From Davidsoniella eucalypti (lineage: Eukaryota > Ascomycota > Sordariomycetes > Microascales > Ceratocystidaceae), in the NCBI GenBank assembly GCA_004009845.1, contig RMBW01000006.1, forward strand, positions 186,001-250,000: a stretch of DNA of 64,000 nucleotides. Direction: 5' to 3'. Positions 33,234 to 45,324 of the stretch are shown here, piece by piece. Every line of letters begins with the position of its first letter. Within the stretch, counting starts at the first letter, position 1. The notes below the pieces were generated by a model that was not told the origin of the DNA, ran no database searches, and saw only the letters and a list, made by a program, of their open reading frames with translations. Made by a program: the position numbers and the translations under genes.

Positions 33234-34977
33234 CTACACCGAATCGTCTGCAAATGTAGGCCCGGAGCTTGAAATGGTGGCGTTAGGAAGAACTGATGGC
33301 ATGTTTGAAGACGCTGGCACTACGGACATGCACGGGTCTATAAGAGATGAGTGCGTATACAAGGACGCCGAAGACGGATCTAGAGAGGAGGCCATGTTCA
33401 AGGGATCGAAGGCAGATGCAAAGTCTGTGAACCCGTGCTGCATGTCAGGATCCTGGGTCATGGCACAGGAAGAAGAAGTTGGCTCCATAGCATCCCCACC
33501 CATCATATCCGCCGCTCCGCCAAGCAACTGAATGTTTTGTTGGTTGCTATTATTGAGTACTGGGCGACCGTGGTCAAGCTCAATGTGTACTTGGAGATCA
33601 TGGTACCGGATGAAACTACGGCCGCACTCGCACATTAGTGTGCGGTCAGTGCCAGTTACTTCCGCCACTATAGTCATGGATGCCGGGTTTGTCGGGGCAA
33701 CTGCGCGCTGCATACCAAGATGAATATATCTCACATGACTCTCTAGATTCGCCTTCGTTACGAACCCTTCGTGGCAACCATTTGCATTGTCCCATTCAGC
33801 TAGGCCATCACTGCCAGACAGATCGACCAGTCCGCATACGAAGCGGTAGCCGTCGTGAGAGCTCTTGATATGTGTATTCAAGTTACTACGCTTAGTGAAC
33901 TTCTTGTCGCAGCCAGCATGTGGACAAGCCACGGTCTTGCGGTCACTGATGGTCTGTGTCGAATGGCGGATACTCACGTGACGGTCCATCTCGCTCGGGT
34001 ATTTACACCGGTACGTGCAGAAAGAGCACGTCATGTGTGCGCTCTTGAAGTGGGCCTTGAAATCCGATATGCTGGAGAAGCCCAAGCTGCGTTCAACGCC
34101 ATCCACAGTCACCTTGCACTCGTCGCAGAAGTGCTTAAGTTCTCCATGGACACGGCGTCTGTGGTTGCGCAGAGCACCAGAAGATGCATATGCCTCGGTA
34201 CAGTCCTTTTCTGGGCATGTGTATCCGGGAAGGTTAAGATGGGCCTGTCGCACATGTCGGTTCAGGGTGTCCCGGCGCCGGAAGACTTGACTACAGTCGC
34301 CGTAGCCCTTGCATTGGAACTCCTGAGCTTTGATGTGCGAGTTCACGTGCCGGCTGAGACGGGTCGATGTAAAGAAAGCACGGCCACAGTCTTGGTATGG
34401 GCACTTATGGTTTCGCTTGCCCTCGTGCTTGCCTTCGACGTGCTGGGCGAGATGCTTGGCCTCGATGTAGGTTTTCCCGCACCCCGGTACAGTGCAGTGG
34501 AATGGACGCTCGCCTGTGTGCGACAGCATGTGGCTCTTGAGGCGGGTTGGTCTATTATACCGCTTAGTGCACCCAGGCCACGTGCATATCTGGTTCTTGG
34601 GACGTGGCTTGGTCTTGTACACCGGTTGAACAACTGCCGCTTGTTGTCCCACGCCATTGCTAGTGGCAGTGGAAGGACGGCTGACAGAGGAGGCAAACGA
34701 TAGCGCAGAGCAGTCGGAGCCATCACTTTCGTATTCTTCGTCAGAGCTCACATTGGAAACGCAGTAGTCTACTTTATCAAGAGTAGGTTAGCATCACTAA
34801 CTAGCACATGTAAAGACAGCAAGCGGTTTGAAGCGCCATACCTGGGTCAGTCCTTGCCGATCTTCTCGTGCGTTTTGCTGGTGGTGATGATGGTGCTTCG
34901 AGAACCTCGGATTTCGCTAGAGAGTCCAGGGTGGTCAATGCAGAAAGATCTGTCTGGTCGGCCTTGCGTTTGGGCAT
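33234..34977 (-). CDS. Transcription factor IIIA (C2H2 zinc-finger)
   Basis: The spliced product is 556 residues (exons 34977-34842 and 34768-33234; GTATGG donor, TGCTAAC branch). TFIIIA binds the internal control region of 5S rRNA genes and recruits RNA polymerase III. After a basic, Ser-rich N-terminus and an acidic stretch (SSDEEYESDGSD) there are nine to ten C2H2 fingers. They start at ICTWPGCTKRYNR and include the linker TGERPF, a wide finger with an 18-residue insertion and a late CECGRSF finger. A Ser/Met/Asp-rich tail follows. The frame ends in TAG (33236-33234), yet the same frame stays open for about 106 more codons to 32913. The C-terminus may therefore be truncated or read through. 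It is divergent from RPB6. Confidence 0.9.
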
Positions 34978-35769
34978 GGTGGATATGTTGTTCCTGAGAA
35001 AGTCGATCGAGAGGGGATAGTTTATCAGAAGTAATCAGTTCGGAGCATTAATGAGAACTATGAGCAAATCACTGTATCCATTTGTTAGACTATATAAGCC
35101 TAGCTAGACGGTAAATGGCAGGGCTTTGAGCTGTTCTTTAAGCCGAGCCAGTTGCCTCGATGCTAGGTAGAGGCAGCTCGTCGGTCGAGAATGTAATGTA
35201 GACAATTGGTTGGGTATCAAAATGGAAGTAGAGAATCTGAAAGCTGCAGATGGAATAGAGAGAAAGAAAGTCAGTCCAACAATACGAATTAACACAACAT
35301 CTGTCTGGTCTGATCTAAGCGATAAAATTTAAACCAGCTATCAATAAAAAGTTCAGATAGAGACGGCAGAATTTGTTTTGGTCGGTCACCCTAAAGCGGT
35401 GAAGTAAAAAGTTGGCCAGGCCCACCTAGACCAAGCTTGGCAGTTTCTTTTTTCTTCGTTCGTTCTTCTGTAAGTGGGTAAACTCGGGCAAAACCGATAC
35501 AATCCCAAAATCCATGCCTTCATAGGAAACTACCAGGATAAGCGATAGCTGCGCGGCAAATAGCAAGTACTTGGTTTTTTTTTCTTGTCATTTTTATATT
35601 TTTCCAATCTTTTTCCCAGCCTTTCAGCCTCACTGCGACTGCTTTGCGACGACTTTTTCACGATCTAATCACCGCCAGAAATTACTGAACCGTCCGAGTC
35701 AAGCCCACATTCATTTTATAGTCTTTCTTTCGCTCTTTAATATTCTCTGTTTATTTAATATCTCCTACA
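34978..35769. promoter_or_regulatory. Shared divergent promoter region, TFIIIA / RPB6
   Basis: About 790 bp lie between the two start codons. The RPB6 side is rich in T and C runs. A single telobox-like ACCCTAA lies near 35389. Both genes serve RNA polymerase machinery (TFIIIA for polymerase III at 5S genes, Rpb6 for all three polymerases), so joint control is plausible but unproven. Confidence 0.4.
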
Positions 35770-36522
35770 ATGTCAGACAACGAAGATCACGACGGCTACA
35801 AGTAAGTAGCAACAGCAACAACAACAATAAGAGCAATGGCAGTAGCAAACGATGCTCTTGAACATATCTAGAATCGCAAATATATTGCACTAGGGTGGCT
35901 TCTTACTGTGTCCCCGCCTGAAAGCACCATCGTACTCAAATCTAGGCCTGAAGCTAACATTTGTGGCGCATCTACAGCGAGGAGCCCTACTACGAAGACG
36001 AGGTCAATGATGTCGGCGATCTTGACCAGGACGAAGATGGCGAGCGTATCCACAACGGCGATGACGAAACCGACAACATCGTCATCTCGGGCGACCCATC
36101 GTCCCTGATCAACCGCGCCAACGAGATCTCACTCAAAGACAAGAAAATCCCCGATAATGAACGCACAACCACTCCGTATATGACCAAGTACGAACGCGCC
36201 CGTATTCTGGGCACCCGCGCCTTGCAAATCAGGTGGGTTCTTCCTCGGAGATAGAAGGAAATAGAAGAAGGTTGAAAGCTACACAGCTCTTGAAAGCGTA
36301 CAAGATTGGGCTGGCGCAATTTTTCCACAAAAGTGCGGTAATGCTAATGTTTCTACCATATATAGTCTTAACGCCCCTGTGTTAGTCGATCTTGAGGGCG
36401 AGTCTGATCCCCTGCAAATTGCGATAAAAGAACTGCGCGAAAAGAAGATCCCGCTAATTGTGCGGCGATACCTGCCTGATGGTTACTACGAGGACTGGAC
36501 TTGTGAAGAACTCTTGCAATAA
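35770..36522 (+). CDS. RPB6: RNA polymerases I, II and III shared subunit Rpb6 (RPABC2)
   Basis: The spliced protein is 147 residues (exons 35770-35801, 35978-36232, 36366-36522). Rpb6 is a small nuclear subunit present in all three RNA polymerases and stabilises the clamp. The first exon has only ten codons plus two bases. The acidic N-terminus (YYEDEVNDVGDLDQDEDGE) precedes the conserved core: TTTPYMTKYERARILGTRAL, then LNAPVLVDLEGESDPLQIA, KELREKKIPLIVRRYLPDG and the end YYEDWTCEELLQ. Joining across both introns reproduces the universally conserved ALQIS-NAPVLV stretch, which fixes the splice sites. The intron 1 branch is GCTAAC, and the intron 2 donor is GTGGGT. Confidence 0.97.
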
Positions 36523-37627
36523 GCTGTTTTTGGGGAGATAGACATCAGCTCAATCAAGTCAGAACGGTTTCCTTTCTCTTTTTTGTTTGTCTTTCCGATA
36601 TTTTTCTGTTCTTTTCTTTTCTTTGTTTCCATAAAAACGGTTCAGCTTCCAATCTTCGCATTTCCACTACGTTCTTTGCCTTTACTTCAATGTACAAACA
36701 CACACAAAATTCAACGATAAACAACACCAATTCTTAGCGTCCGCAAACTGGACGACTTTGATTATCTTTACAGTAGTATTACTATAACATACTCTAGACG
36801 GAACTCAAATACTATAGGTTCCTATAAGCATTATCTGCTCAATGTCGATGTCTGTAGTCTGATAGACAAACTCTATGCCAAAAAGGGCATCCTTTTCTAT
36901 ATCTTTCAAGCATGGCATATATCAAGAATGTTCCATATTGTGCTATCACTAGCAACTTAAAAAGTAGCCCCTGATTCTTCAATCACCTGTGCCAATGACA
37001 GAGACGAATGCAACGGTTTATGAATTACATCCTTTCACGGGATACGGAGCCTCGTGAAAGTAGACCAATTCTATTTTCTTGCAGATGGAGTAATGTACAG
37101 ATAAAAGTACATCTATGGACACTTATATCATGAACAGCTTATACATATCATCAAATGACGTCTGTCAAAATACTAGGGTTATTTGATACTCAATAGGGTT
37201 TGGAGCATAGCATATTAGCCAAAACAACCTATAATAGCCGCAACTCGAGCCGGACAGACCTTTGTCTACTCGGCATTGATTTATCTGTTCCCTCTCCAAA
37301 ACCCGCGTCTTCGCTTTTAACTGCCAGTGTCGCATCCAAGTTCTGATTTGGCTGCGCCCTTTTTCAAATCTTCTTTTTTCGAGTCTTGTTATAACTGCGA
37401 CTCCAATGCGGGCCACCAAGCTTTATCTAACTCTAAATTAACTTGGGTCTTGCCCCACTTACATCATCGCTTTGTGATCGTGAAACGCCATTCAACGTAA
37501 TTGCCGCCTTGCCGTTTATCTTCTTCTCTTTCTCTCTTCTGTGACACCTTCTATTTTTCCTAACTCTATACCTCTATTCACTGATCTGGTATTCTATCTA
37601 TTATATTCAATATATCCTACCATAGCA
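36523..37627. other. Intergenic upstream of the S-formylglutathione hydrolase gene
   Basis: I see no gene. T-rich tracts follow RPB6. A pair of TAGGGTT words (37174-37180, 37194-37200) lies about 430-450 bp before the next start codon. The last 130 bp are pyrimidine-rich. Confidence 0.55.
37174..37200 (-). promoter_or_regulatory. Paired telobox-like TAGGGTT motifs
   Basis: Two TAGGGTT heptamers lie 20 bp apart upstream of the S-formylglutathione hydrolase gene. Here the orientation relative to the gene is opposite to that at 17988. Confidence 0.35.
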
Positions 37628-38649
37628 ATGTTTGAAGTCAAAGCCTCTATCGCTGCCTCCGGCGGCCGTATTCTGAAGCTCACACACGCTTCATCGACCA
37701 CTGGCACGCCCATGGCCGTCAATATATTCTTACCAGCCAGCGCCTCCGCCGAATCACCGGCGCCCGTACTCTTCTACCTCTCCGGCCTCACCTGCTCACC
37801 CGAGAACTGCACCGACAAGGGATTCCTCCACCATCACGCAGCACGACACGGCATCGCGCTCGTCTGGCCCGACACCTCACCGCGCGGCCTCGATCTGCCC
37901 GGCGAGCACGATAGCTGGGACTTTGGCAGTGCCGCCGGCTTCTATATCGACGCCGTTGCCCAGCCGTGGAACACTAACTACCGTATGGAATCGTACGTCA
38001 CCAAAGAGCTACCCGCTGCTCTGTGGGCTTCTTATAAGGAACTCGATTCTTCTCGTGTTAGTATCTCCGGCCATTCGATGGGTGGCCATGGTGCTTTGAC
38101 GCTATATCTTAAGAATCCCGGCGCTTATAAGAGTGTCTCGGCTTGGGCTCCCATCTCTAATCCGGTGAAGTGTCCCTGGGGCCAAAAGGCCTTCAAGGGC
38201 TATCTGGGCGATGACGAGGAAGCCTGGAAAAAGCACGATGCGACTGAGCTGGTCAAGGGTTGGTCTGGCCCATTTAATGCTCTCATCGATGTGGTAAGCT
38301 CCTTGTCTCATTCCTCCGCTGTCATGTAGTGCTATTTCTAGTGGGTGTGTGACATGATATCCTAGATGACTAATCAACCCGCATTGTAGGGAACTGCCGA
38401 CAACTTCTATAAGCAGGGCCAGCTTCTACCCGAGAATTTGGAAGCCGCCGCCAAGGCTGCTGGCTTGGACGGTCTAACCGTCCGTTACCAAGAAGTAAGT
38501 TCTGTTATTGTACAGATTCATCCATAAATTGAATCATCCCATGGACAATAAGTTAACACGCTGCTTAGGGTTATGACCACTCGTACTACTTTATCTCGAC
38601 CTTTGGCGAGGACCACATCGCTCACGCTGCCAAGTTCTTGAAGGCTTAA
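37628..38649 (+). CDS. S-formylglutathione hydrolase
   Basis: The spliced enzyme is 283 residues (exons 37628-38293, 38390-38494, 38569-38649). It is a cytosolic alpha/beta hydrolase that splits S-formylglutathione into glutathione and formate, the second step of formaldehyde detoxification. The chain contains the oxyanion-hole motif FYLSGLTCSPEN, the nucleophile elbow GHSMGG (Ser150), Asp226 in GTADNF and His261 in YDHSYYF, the expected triad. The length equals that of the esterase D family. Both introns lie late and have GTAAGC/GTAAGT donors. I chose the ATG at 37628 because the family starts about there and the upstream frame has no ATG. Its 3' end faces the Afi1 gene, about 240 bp apart. 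Confidence 0.96.
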
Positions 38650-38892
38650 GTAATGCTTTAGATAGCCTTGATTTGGTGTGTTTTGTTTCTGTATTTATAT
38701 GACTATTTTTTGTTTCTTTATATGCTATATACACATACATATATATATATCTTCCACGCCACTTACTATCCAATATACATGCGTGACGAGTAGCCGCCTA
38801 TATCCAGCTTTCTCCTTCTCTTCTCCGCTAACGCGATATTAGAATTACTGCTGTAGCACCACCCACAATCTTATATCGTCTAGTTCATACCT

Positions 38893-41704
38893 TCAACTAA
38901 TCCTCCGATCCGTTTCTATCAACAGACTTTGGTTCTCCAAGCGTGATCGCATTTCAGCCTCTTGCTCACGCTTGATACGCTGGTACGCCAACTTTTCGAA
39001 GCGGCCGAGCGCCGCCCACCAATGTCGTCCAGCTTCATGCTCACTAACGCGTTCTAAAAGGTCCGCCGAGTGCACGCGCACTTCACGGTCTTTATGGAAG
39101 AGACCAAGAGCCATGTAGAATAGACCGGCGTGGGCTTCAGGTGCTACGGATAATAATAGACAAATCTCTTCGTATGTGTACACAGTCTTGGCAAAGGCTA
39201 GGTATAGATCTTTGCTCTGCGATGGCGTGAGACGTTGTGTCCGCAGACGGTCATGCATATGGTGCAAGTCAATGTTCTTCAACGGCCGAACAGTGTAAAG
39301 CTGTGCAAGGTCCTGTAATTAGGTGGAATGGTTAGTATGATAAGCCGAGGATTGGAGATTTTGTAGTAGCTTTTCAAATATTACCTGAATGAAGCTGTAG
39401 TAACTACGTGTGTTGCGCCAGCCCTCGATACGTGTGACATTGCCAGCCAGCTCCTTGCATTTAGAAACTTCTTCAGGCCATACATAGCCATGTCCCACAA
39501 CACCAGGCATCGTAGGCTGCTCGCTCTCATCACCACCAATATACAGAGCACTAGCTCCGTACACAGTCTCTTCGAACGCCGCCGCAATACGCGTGAACTT
39601 GCCAACCCAGTCTCGCCATTTGGCGCGAACTGCTCGCTCACCAGCACGGGAATTTACAGCCTTGAGAATCTCATTCATGAAGGCGACATCACCGGTGTAA
39701 TCATTGACTGCGGATGCAGTGGTTTGGTAATGATTCACTAATGGCGCGTAGCTGGGAAATTGTTGTTGGAAGCACACGAAACCTTCTAGGACTTCTGCTG
39801 GCTCGATCTTGCTACTGATCTTGATCTTGCCGCTAGGTAAGTCGCAAAGCACGTCCCACCACTCGGGATGCATCTCAAAGGTGGGATTAGTGACACCAGC
39901 AATAAAGCCAGGAACATTTAGTAGGTCGTCAATCTTGGTCAGATCCGTGTATGGGAAGGCGTGTCGGGTGAAGCCACGAAGAACTCCACCAGATGCCAGC
40001 GCGCAAGCAGCAAGAACAGCCTCGGCAACGTCACCCGAAGGCATGTTATGGCCCAGGAAAATAACACGTTTCTGAGTCAAGAGGGCGTTCACAAGTACTA
40101 TGATGGGATGGGTACCGGGACCGCTCGTAGTCAAGTGTGGGTGAGGCGTATACGTTGTCGGGTTTTTGGCATGAGCCACGCTGAAATTCTGGATGAGCTT
40201 GACGATGGAGAAGTCACCGACGCTTTCTGGCATCATGGCTACAGGCACTTTGATCGGGATCGGAATGCCCTTGTACATAACCTTGCTTTCGAACTCGTGT
40301 GTGTCGCGAGGTACAGTATAGGCTGTGCCTTCTAGTGACGCCTTGGTACCGGCCCGTGATACATTGCCGCCATTGGCCGTCCGTGGTGGCGTTGATAGGG
40401 CATCGCTGTGTCCGTTCTCCACTGCCAAGGCCTGTTGCGCCTGTTGCCGATCTTCAGCCATACGCATCTGTATCATTTGCTCGAACTTTTCGACAAAGAG
40501 ATCTTTGTTCTCGCTAGCTTGCAAGAGATGGCGTTCGAGAACCGTAAGTCTTGGCATCAACGACAGGTCCATTGCATTGACAGCATCGTATAACATGGAC
40601 AGTGTTTCGGGAACGGGAGACTTGAAGTACTCTTCTAGTGCAAGCAGTAGTAGGGGCTATAAGACGGCTTCGGTCAGCATTAGCTAGTCGGGGGTAGACT
40701 TGACTTCTTTTCCTTACTTTGTAGATGTGCAAAAATGGGTGACGAGTGCAGATGGACATAGCTTTTACGACAGCACCTCTTCGCACTGTCTTGTCCTGCT
40801 TTGTGTTCACCAAATTCAGCACATAAATAAGCGGAGGGCCTTGGCCACCTTCTAGCTCAACGTCAGATTCGTCAGATTTATCGTCATATTCATCCTCATC
40901 GTCGAATTCGTCGTCGTTATCGTCAAGGTCGTCCTCCTCCTCATCTTCTTCGGTTATGATTCCAGCTTCGCGGTCCCGGCGACGTTGCCGTCTACGTTTT
41001 CTTGCGTCTTTGGCCTTCTTTTCGGCGTATTCTTCTTCTTGGCTGATGTCCTTGTGCAGGAAGAATATCGTCCAGTCCTGATTGCGCATATGCGCTTGGT
41101 CAGGCAGCATTAGCTCGGCCAGCATGTGCTCGTCGCCGGTAATGGCAACAGGATACTGATGCTCCATGACTGGACCCCGATCGATATCGAAAGAGGCGAC
41201 TAGGATGTATTCGACATGGTTCTCTGTAGAACCACGGGGGTATTGCGATCTGAGGCGGCGCGTGAGATGGCTGTCGACATTCCGGCGCAATGGGGGCTCC
41301 ATGGACGAATGTTGCGACGTCGAGCCTTCGGCAATGCCACCACTAAGGTTGTGGCTTTGGCTCATGGTGTAACTGTGGCTATTGCTCGAGACGCTACTGC
41401 TGGCGTGGCCGTTGTTCACGCTGGGAAATACGTTGGATGAGGGGAAATTAGGCGATCGTGCGGCTCCTCGCACAGCAAGCTGCGACAAGGACAATTGCGA
41501 TTCGGAACGCGCCGGCGGGAACGACGAAAGGGACGTATGTTTCAAGACGGTTGCCGATATAGAGGTGGACGACGAGGATGTCGCGATAGTAGAGTTTGTA
41601 GCTGTAGTGTGGCTCGTCTGTATGCTTCCGGCGTCAGTGACGGAGTGAGGAAGTTCCGGGCGTGGCACCGCAGGTGGTGGCTGCGGCGGTGGGGAGGCAG
41701 CCAT
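38893..41704 (-). CDS. AFI1: Afi1/SPA-domain (DENN-like) polarity and trafficking protein
   Basis: The spliced protein is 892 residues (exons 41704-40718, 40656-39385, 39312-38893). Afi1 interacts with Arf3 (Arf6-type GTPase) at the cell cortex and supports polarised growth. The first 160 residues are disordered and Ser/Pro-rich. The Afi1 N-terminal domain begins at about 165 (EYILVASFDIDRGPVMEHQYP) and is interrupted by a strongly acidic insert (about 250-290). The second half matches the SPA/DENN-like region (KVPVAMMPESVGDFSI, LVNALLTQKRVIFLGHNMPS, ACALASGGVLRGFTRHAFPYT). Exon joins restore YKPLLLLALEEYF and SFIQDLAQLYTVRPL. The second intron has a TACTAAC branch. The identification comes from motif memory. 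Function is inferred from the yeast protein. Confidence 0.88.
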
Positions 41705-41850
41705 TTTATATTTTGTAGGCTACGCTCTTATACGGGCCGCGGTATTATATGTATGTATATTAATGTGTTATAGCTCTGGTTTGGAGTCGTAGTATTGCAA
41801 GGCGACGCCGTTTCAGGATTGCAGAAGCCTGTTTGCTGGGCACGATTGCT

Positions 41851-42000
41851 GGGTTGGTTGGCTGGTTGATGGGCTGGCTGGCTGGCTACAACCAAGCTAG
41901 TGGTTGAATCGTATATGGAATCGGTGTATATGTATGTACGGTTCAGCTGTGCTTGTGCCTGGTTGCTTGCTTGCTTGCTTGTTTGATTGCTTGGTTGTTC
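41851..42000. repeat. Degenerate tetranucleotide repeats (GGTT/GGCT and TTGC)
   Basis: There are two imperfect microsatellite tracts: GGTT/GGCT units at 41851-41888 and TTGC/TTGT/TTGG units at 41961-42000. They lie in the leader/promoter of AFI1 (150-300 bp upstream of its start). Confidence 0.8.
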
Positions 42001-44140
42001 GATTCAGCTGGTCTAGCCACTATACTGGTTGGCTAGTCGTATTACCAATACGATCACCAGCTTCTGTATGCTGTTATGCTGCTATGCTGCTGTAGATTCG
42101 CCGTCTACGTCTCAGTTTGAACGGGCGTCACGTCGTGTAGCGTTGCGTTTGCGCTTCGGTATGGGTCTATCTATCCCAGATACCAGCTACAGGATATTAC
42201 AGTGCTTGTATGGTATGCTAAGTATAGTCTCCGCTATAGTGCACAGGAAGACAAGATCCCCCGACTAGTCGATGCCCTCTAATTTCAAGGGCAGGGCCGG
42301 TTTGACGGGTCTACGACGAGGGCCTAGTCGGCAGAAACAACGGGCAATCGTAGATTTCAGAGAGGGGGGGGCTTGAGAGGGCCTGTGCTGCAAGATTCAG
42401 AATACACAGCGCACAGCAGCTTGTGTGTACAAGTGTAAGGGCAAGGAAGGAGTATGTATGTAGTATGGAATAGCAATGGTACTATGCAGTATAAGTCATT
42501 AGTGAATGATCCCCAAGCCAGACACGCTCAAGCTATGGTTCTTAGATGTTGTTCGGTACGACTCGCGCAAGGCGCATAAAAGAGCAGATAAAGAAGATAG
42601 TTGAGTATTATTACGAGATTCGGTTTCCCCTAGGAAGCTAAAAGAGAAGAAGAAAAAAAGGGAAAAAATGAAAAACAGCCAATGCTAGTGGGCAGGATGA
42701 GCAGAGACAGGGTCTGATAGTCTCGTCGCAGTACAAACAACAGGTTCTGTGGGAGTTGAGAAGATAATGTAAGTACCAACATATGGTCTGCGAAGATAGT
42801 ATAGGGAGTAAGCTGTACTATCGCTGTGATAGTAGCAAATCGCAAAGAAACAAAGGACATAAAGAGCAAAAACGAAACACTCGCCGCTCAGCGCCTATTC
42901 CAATATCATATGGACAGGGAATCCTTCGCCAGGATTGATGGGGAGACAGTGGCCTGTGCTTCCTTCAACCTCCCCATCACAGCGATGGATGGTTGTATGC
43001 TATAGTGCAAATAGTACGAGACAACAGCAGCCCTGTGGCTAGTCAGCAAACAGGCTTTCTTGGCTCTTTCAAGTACCGATAGCACAAACACTAAAGGGTA
43101 AGCAAAATCTAGAAAGTAGCTGAATATTCTTAGTCTGCGGCTAGCAAATCTTGCCGATCTTGTTGTCGGCGCCTGTAACCCTGACAAAGGTGAACCCTTA
43201 CATATATCCTCTACAACGACAAATATATGCAGTGGATTTTCTGTCCCGGACAGGATCGCAGAAAGGGGCTCAAGGATTCACATACCTGCAAAAGGCATCG
43301 TTTTGCCTAGATGGGCACCAAGGACTGCTCAGGATGCATCTAAAAGTAATTGGAAGACAAAAAAGGACAGGTGAATGATGGGGTTCCAAAAAGGGTCAAG
43401 CGCCACTTTAGCCACTTTCCAGCGCCTCACTCAAGGTCCATCTTATATACTGCAACCCAGTGTTGGTGGTTGGCCTGCAAACAGGCATTGTGTTGTCTGT
43501 TGGTCTGTTTTGTTTACTTGAAACTCAATCAGGCAATAAACTAACGAACATGAACTTACTAACGTCAACTCGTCGACATCATCACCGACCTGTTCTGCTT
43601 TCTTGATCGGGACATTTGACTAGCCTCCCTGCATTTACATATTAACAGCCTTGTTGCTGTGCTTTGGATACCCCGTTGCAACATTCACCCTGCTCCTCGC
43701 TAGATAGAAGCTCATATCTACATTCTCCAATCGAGTCACGATCAGCTCATCCATCTAGTCGTATAGTTTTGCATCTATCAGTGCGTACTGCATCGCATCT
43801 AGCCCGCCCATTCTGGTCAACATTGTGTCGTTTCGTGTCGTGCGCTCACCGCCTGCGGACATCCGTCTATATCTCAACCTGGGCATAGACAGAAAGACGA
43901 AACAAACCCCCTAGGCCTTCTTCGCTGTGGTTCCCGGATTGCGACCCGTTCTTTGGAAGTCGTCTACCGTGCAGAGCGCCTGTACTCCCTGCCATTTCTT
44001 GGGTCACTCCCTCTGGGAGCTTTTCGCAACCCTTCTTTGAGTGTCGCGTGCCTTGAACCCTCAATCCATTGCAGAAGCGGTTGTGCCCGGCAACGTTGTT
44101 ATCCTCGTTTATTTGCAGCTGCAGGACTGCCTGTGGTTTT

Positions 44141-44149
44141 TATATATAA
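44141..44149 (+). promoter_or_regulatory. TATA box candidate for the light-chain gene
   Basis: TATATATAA lies 36 bp before the ATG. If used, it implies a very short leader. Confidence 0.4.
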
Positions 44150-44184
44150 CAGTCTCCGCCAGCTGTTGAGCGCCCCTGTTCGCC

Positions 44185-45324
44185 ATGACGAGCCCGTTCA
44201 AACCATCGCCGCTTGGATTCGGGTCACCTGTGCGCAGTTCTCCCTTCCGTCGCCCCTCTGAGCCCGTGATTAGTACAACAAGTGCTCCCGTCTCTGGCGG
44301 TGCATCTCCTCTTAATCCGACTACGCCCTCATCATCACCAACGAAACAACAGGCTGGCACGGGCAAATCACCGCGTGTGCTTAATTCGCCTTTCCACGTG
44401 GCAGATGCCTCCGAAGCTAGTACTAGCAACAACAATAACGTAACCCCACGACCCCGTTCGTCCCATAACCAGACCTCGACCAGCGCAACTGCTACTCCAT
44501 TAAGCATCGCATCGCCGTTTGGATCACCTATACCTGCTGCACGGCCTTTGCGCATGTCAACATTTGGGCAATCTCCCGGAGCCAAGTCAACAACATCTGA
44601 TTCAACTGCCACAATGACACGCAAAGCTGCAACTGCGGTATCAAACGGAAGTGCTCTATCGCAACTGCAACCCGCCCAAGTCCGGACTCTGAGAGAGGGT
44701 TTTCAAATTTTAGACAGAGATAGCGATGGCTTTGTGAATCGAGAAGATGTTGCAGATATGCTGAACCAATTAGGTAAGTTTACATATCATTTACCATCTT
44801 TCGTTCAATGTTATTCGCTCCCCCTATCGTCGGACTGGAATGTGGCCGTACACAATGTTTTTGATAATATTCTGTGCTAACTATTACTGCGCGTAGGTCT
44901 TCCTGCGACAACTACTGATGTTGCTGCATTCTTTCCCTCGTCTTCACCTCAGACCATGTCGATGGCCCTCTTCATAAATACGCTTGCATCAGCCCTTGCT
45001 GCTCTGTCGCCTAGTGGCGAGCTTCTCTCGGCATTCAGTGCATTTGATGACGACGATTCCGGTCAGGTAGATCTCATTGAGCTCAAAGATGCCCTCCTCA
45101 ATACTGTGCCTGAACCAGGTGAGAGACCACTTACCGAGGCGGAAATAGACCAGGTCATCAATGGACACACGGCTCGCCGGGCTTTCAGCAAGAAGAGCAT
45201 GTCTTCAGGCGGACTAGGTGGCTTAAGCAACAGAGGAGAGGTGTTCAAGTATCAAGAATTTGTGAACAGCATCATGAGCAATAATCATACAAGTGCTGCT
45301 CAAGAGGACGGGGAAGAAGAGTGA
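44185..45324 (+). CDS. Myosin regulatory light chain-like EF-hand protein
   Basis: The spliced product is 338 residues (exons 44185-44773 and 44897-45324). The C-terminal 180 residues follow the myosin regulatory light chain pattern: a first EF-hand loop at 177-188 (Asp177, Asp179, Asp181, Asn185, Asp188) in ILDRDSDGFVNRED, then LPATT and the segment MALFINTLASAL. A second loop (FDDDDSGQVDLIELKD) and a final YQEFVNSIM follow. Such light chains bind the myosin II neck and act in cytokinesis. The first 155 residues are a long Ser/Pro/Thr-rich extension with repeated SPF motifs, about twice the usual protein length. It might instead be a separate fungal EF-hand family. The intron splits the codon for a conserved Gly after the first EF-hand. 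Confidence 0.82.

Larger units (their letters stand above)
41705..44184. other. Divergent intergenic region, AFI1 / light chain
   Basis: These 2.5 kb show no supported gene. Tetranucleotide-like repeats lie close to AFI1: GGTT/GGCT at 41851-41888 and TTGC at 41961-42000. A run of eight G is at 42364-42371. A TATATATAA box lies at 44141-44149. The remaining open frames (up to about 100 codons) are unrecognised. Confidence 0.55.

Noticed and set aside
33172..33240. Short intron removing the TFIIIA TAG
   Set aside because: Candidate introns starting GTGTAG would be 25, 34 or 62 bases. The first two are too short, and the 34- and 62-base versions shift into a frame that soon stops.
33855..34703. 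Plus-strand open frame (282 codons) over TFIIIA
   Set aside because: It is a shadow of the zinc-finger coding strand, without homology.
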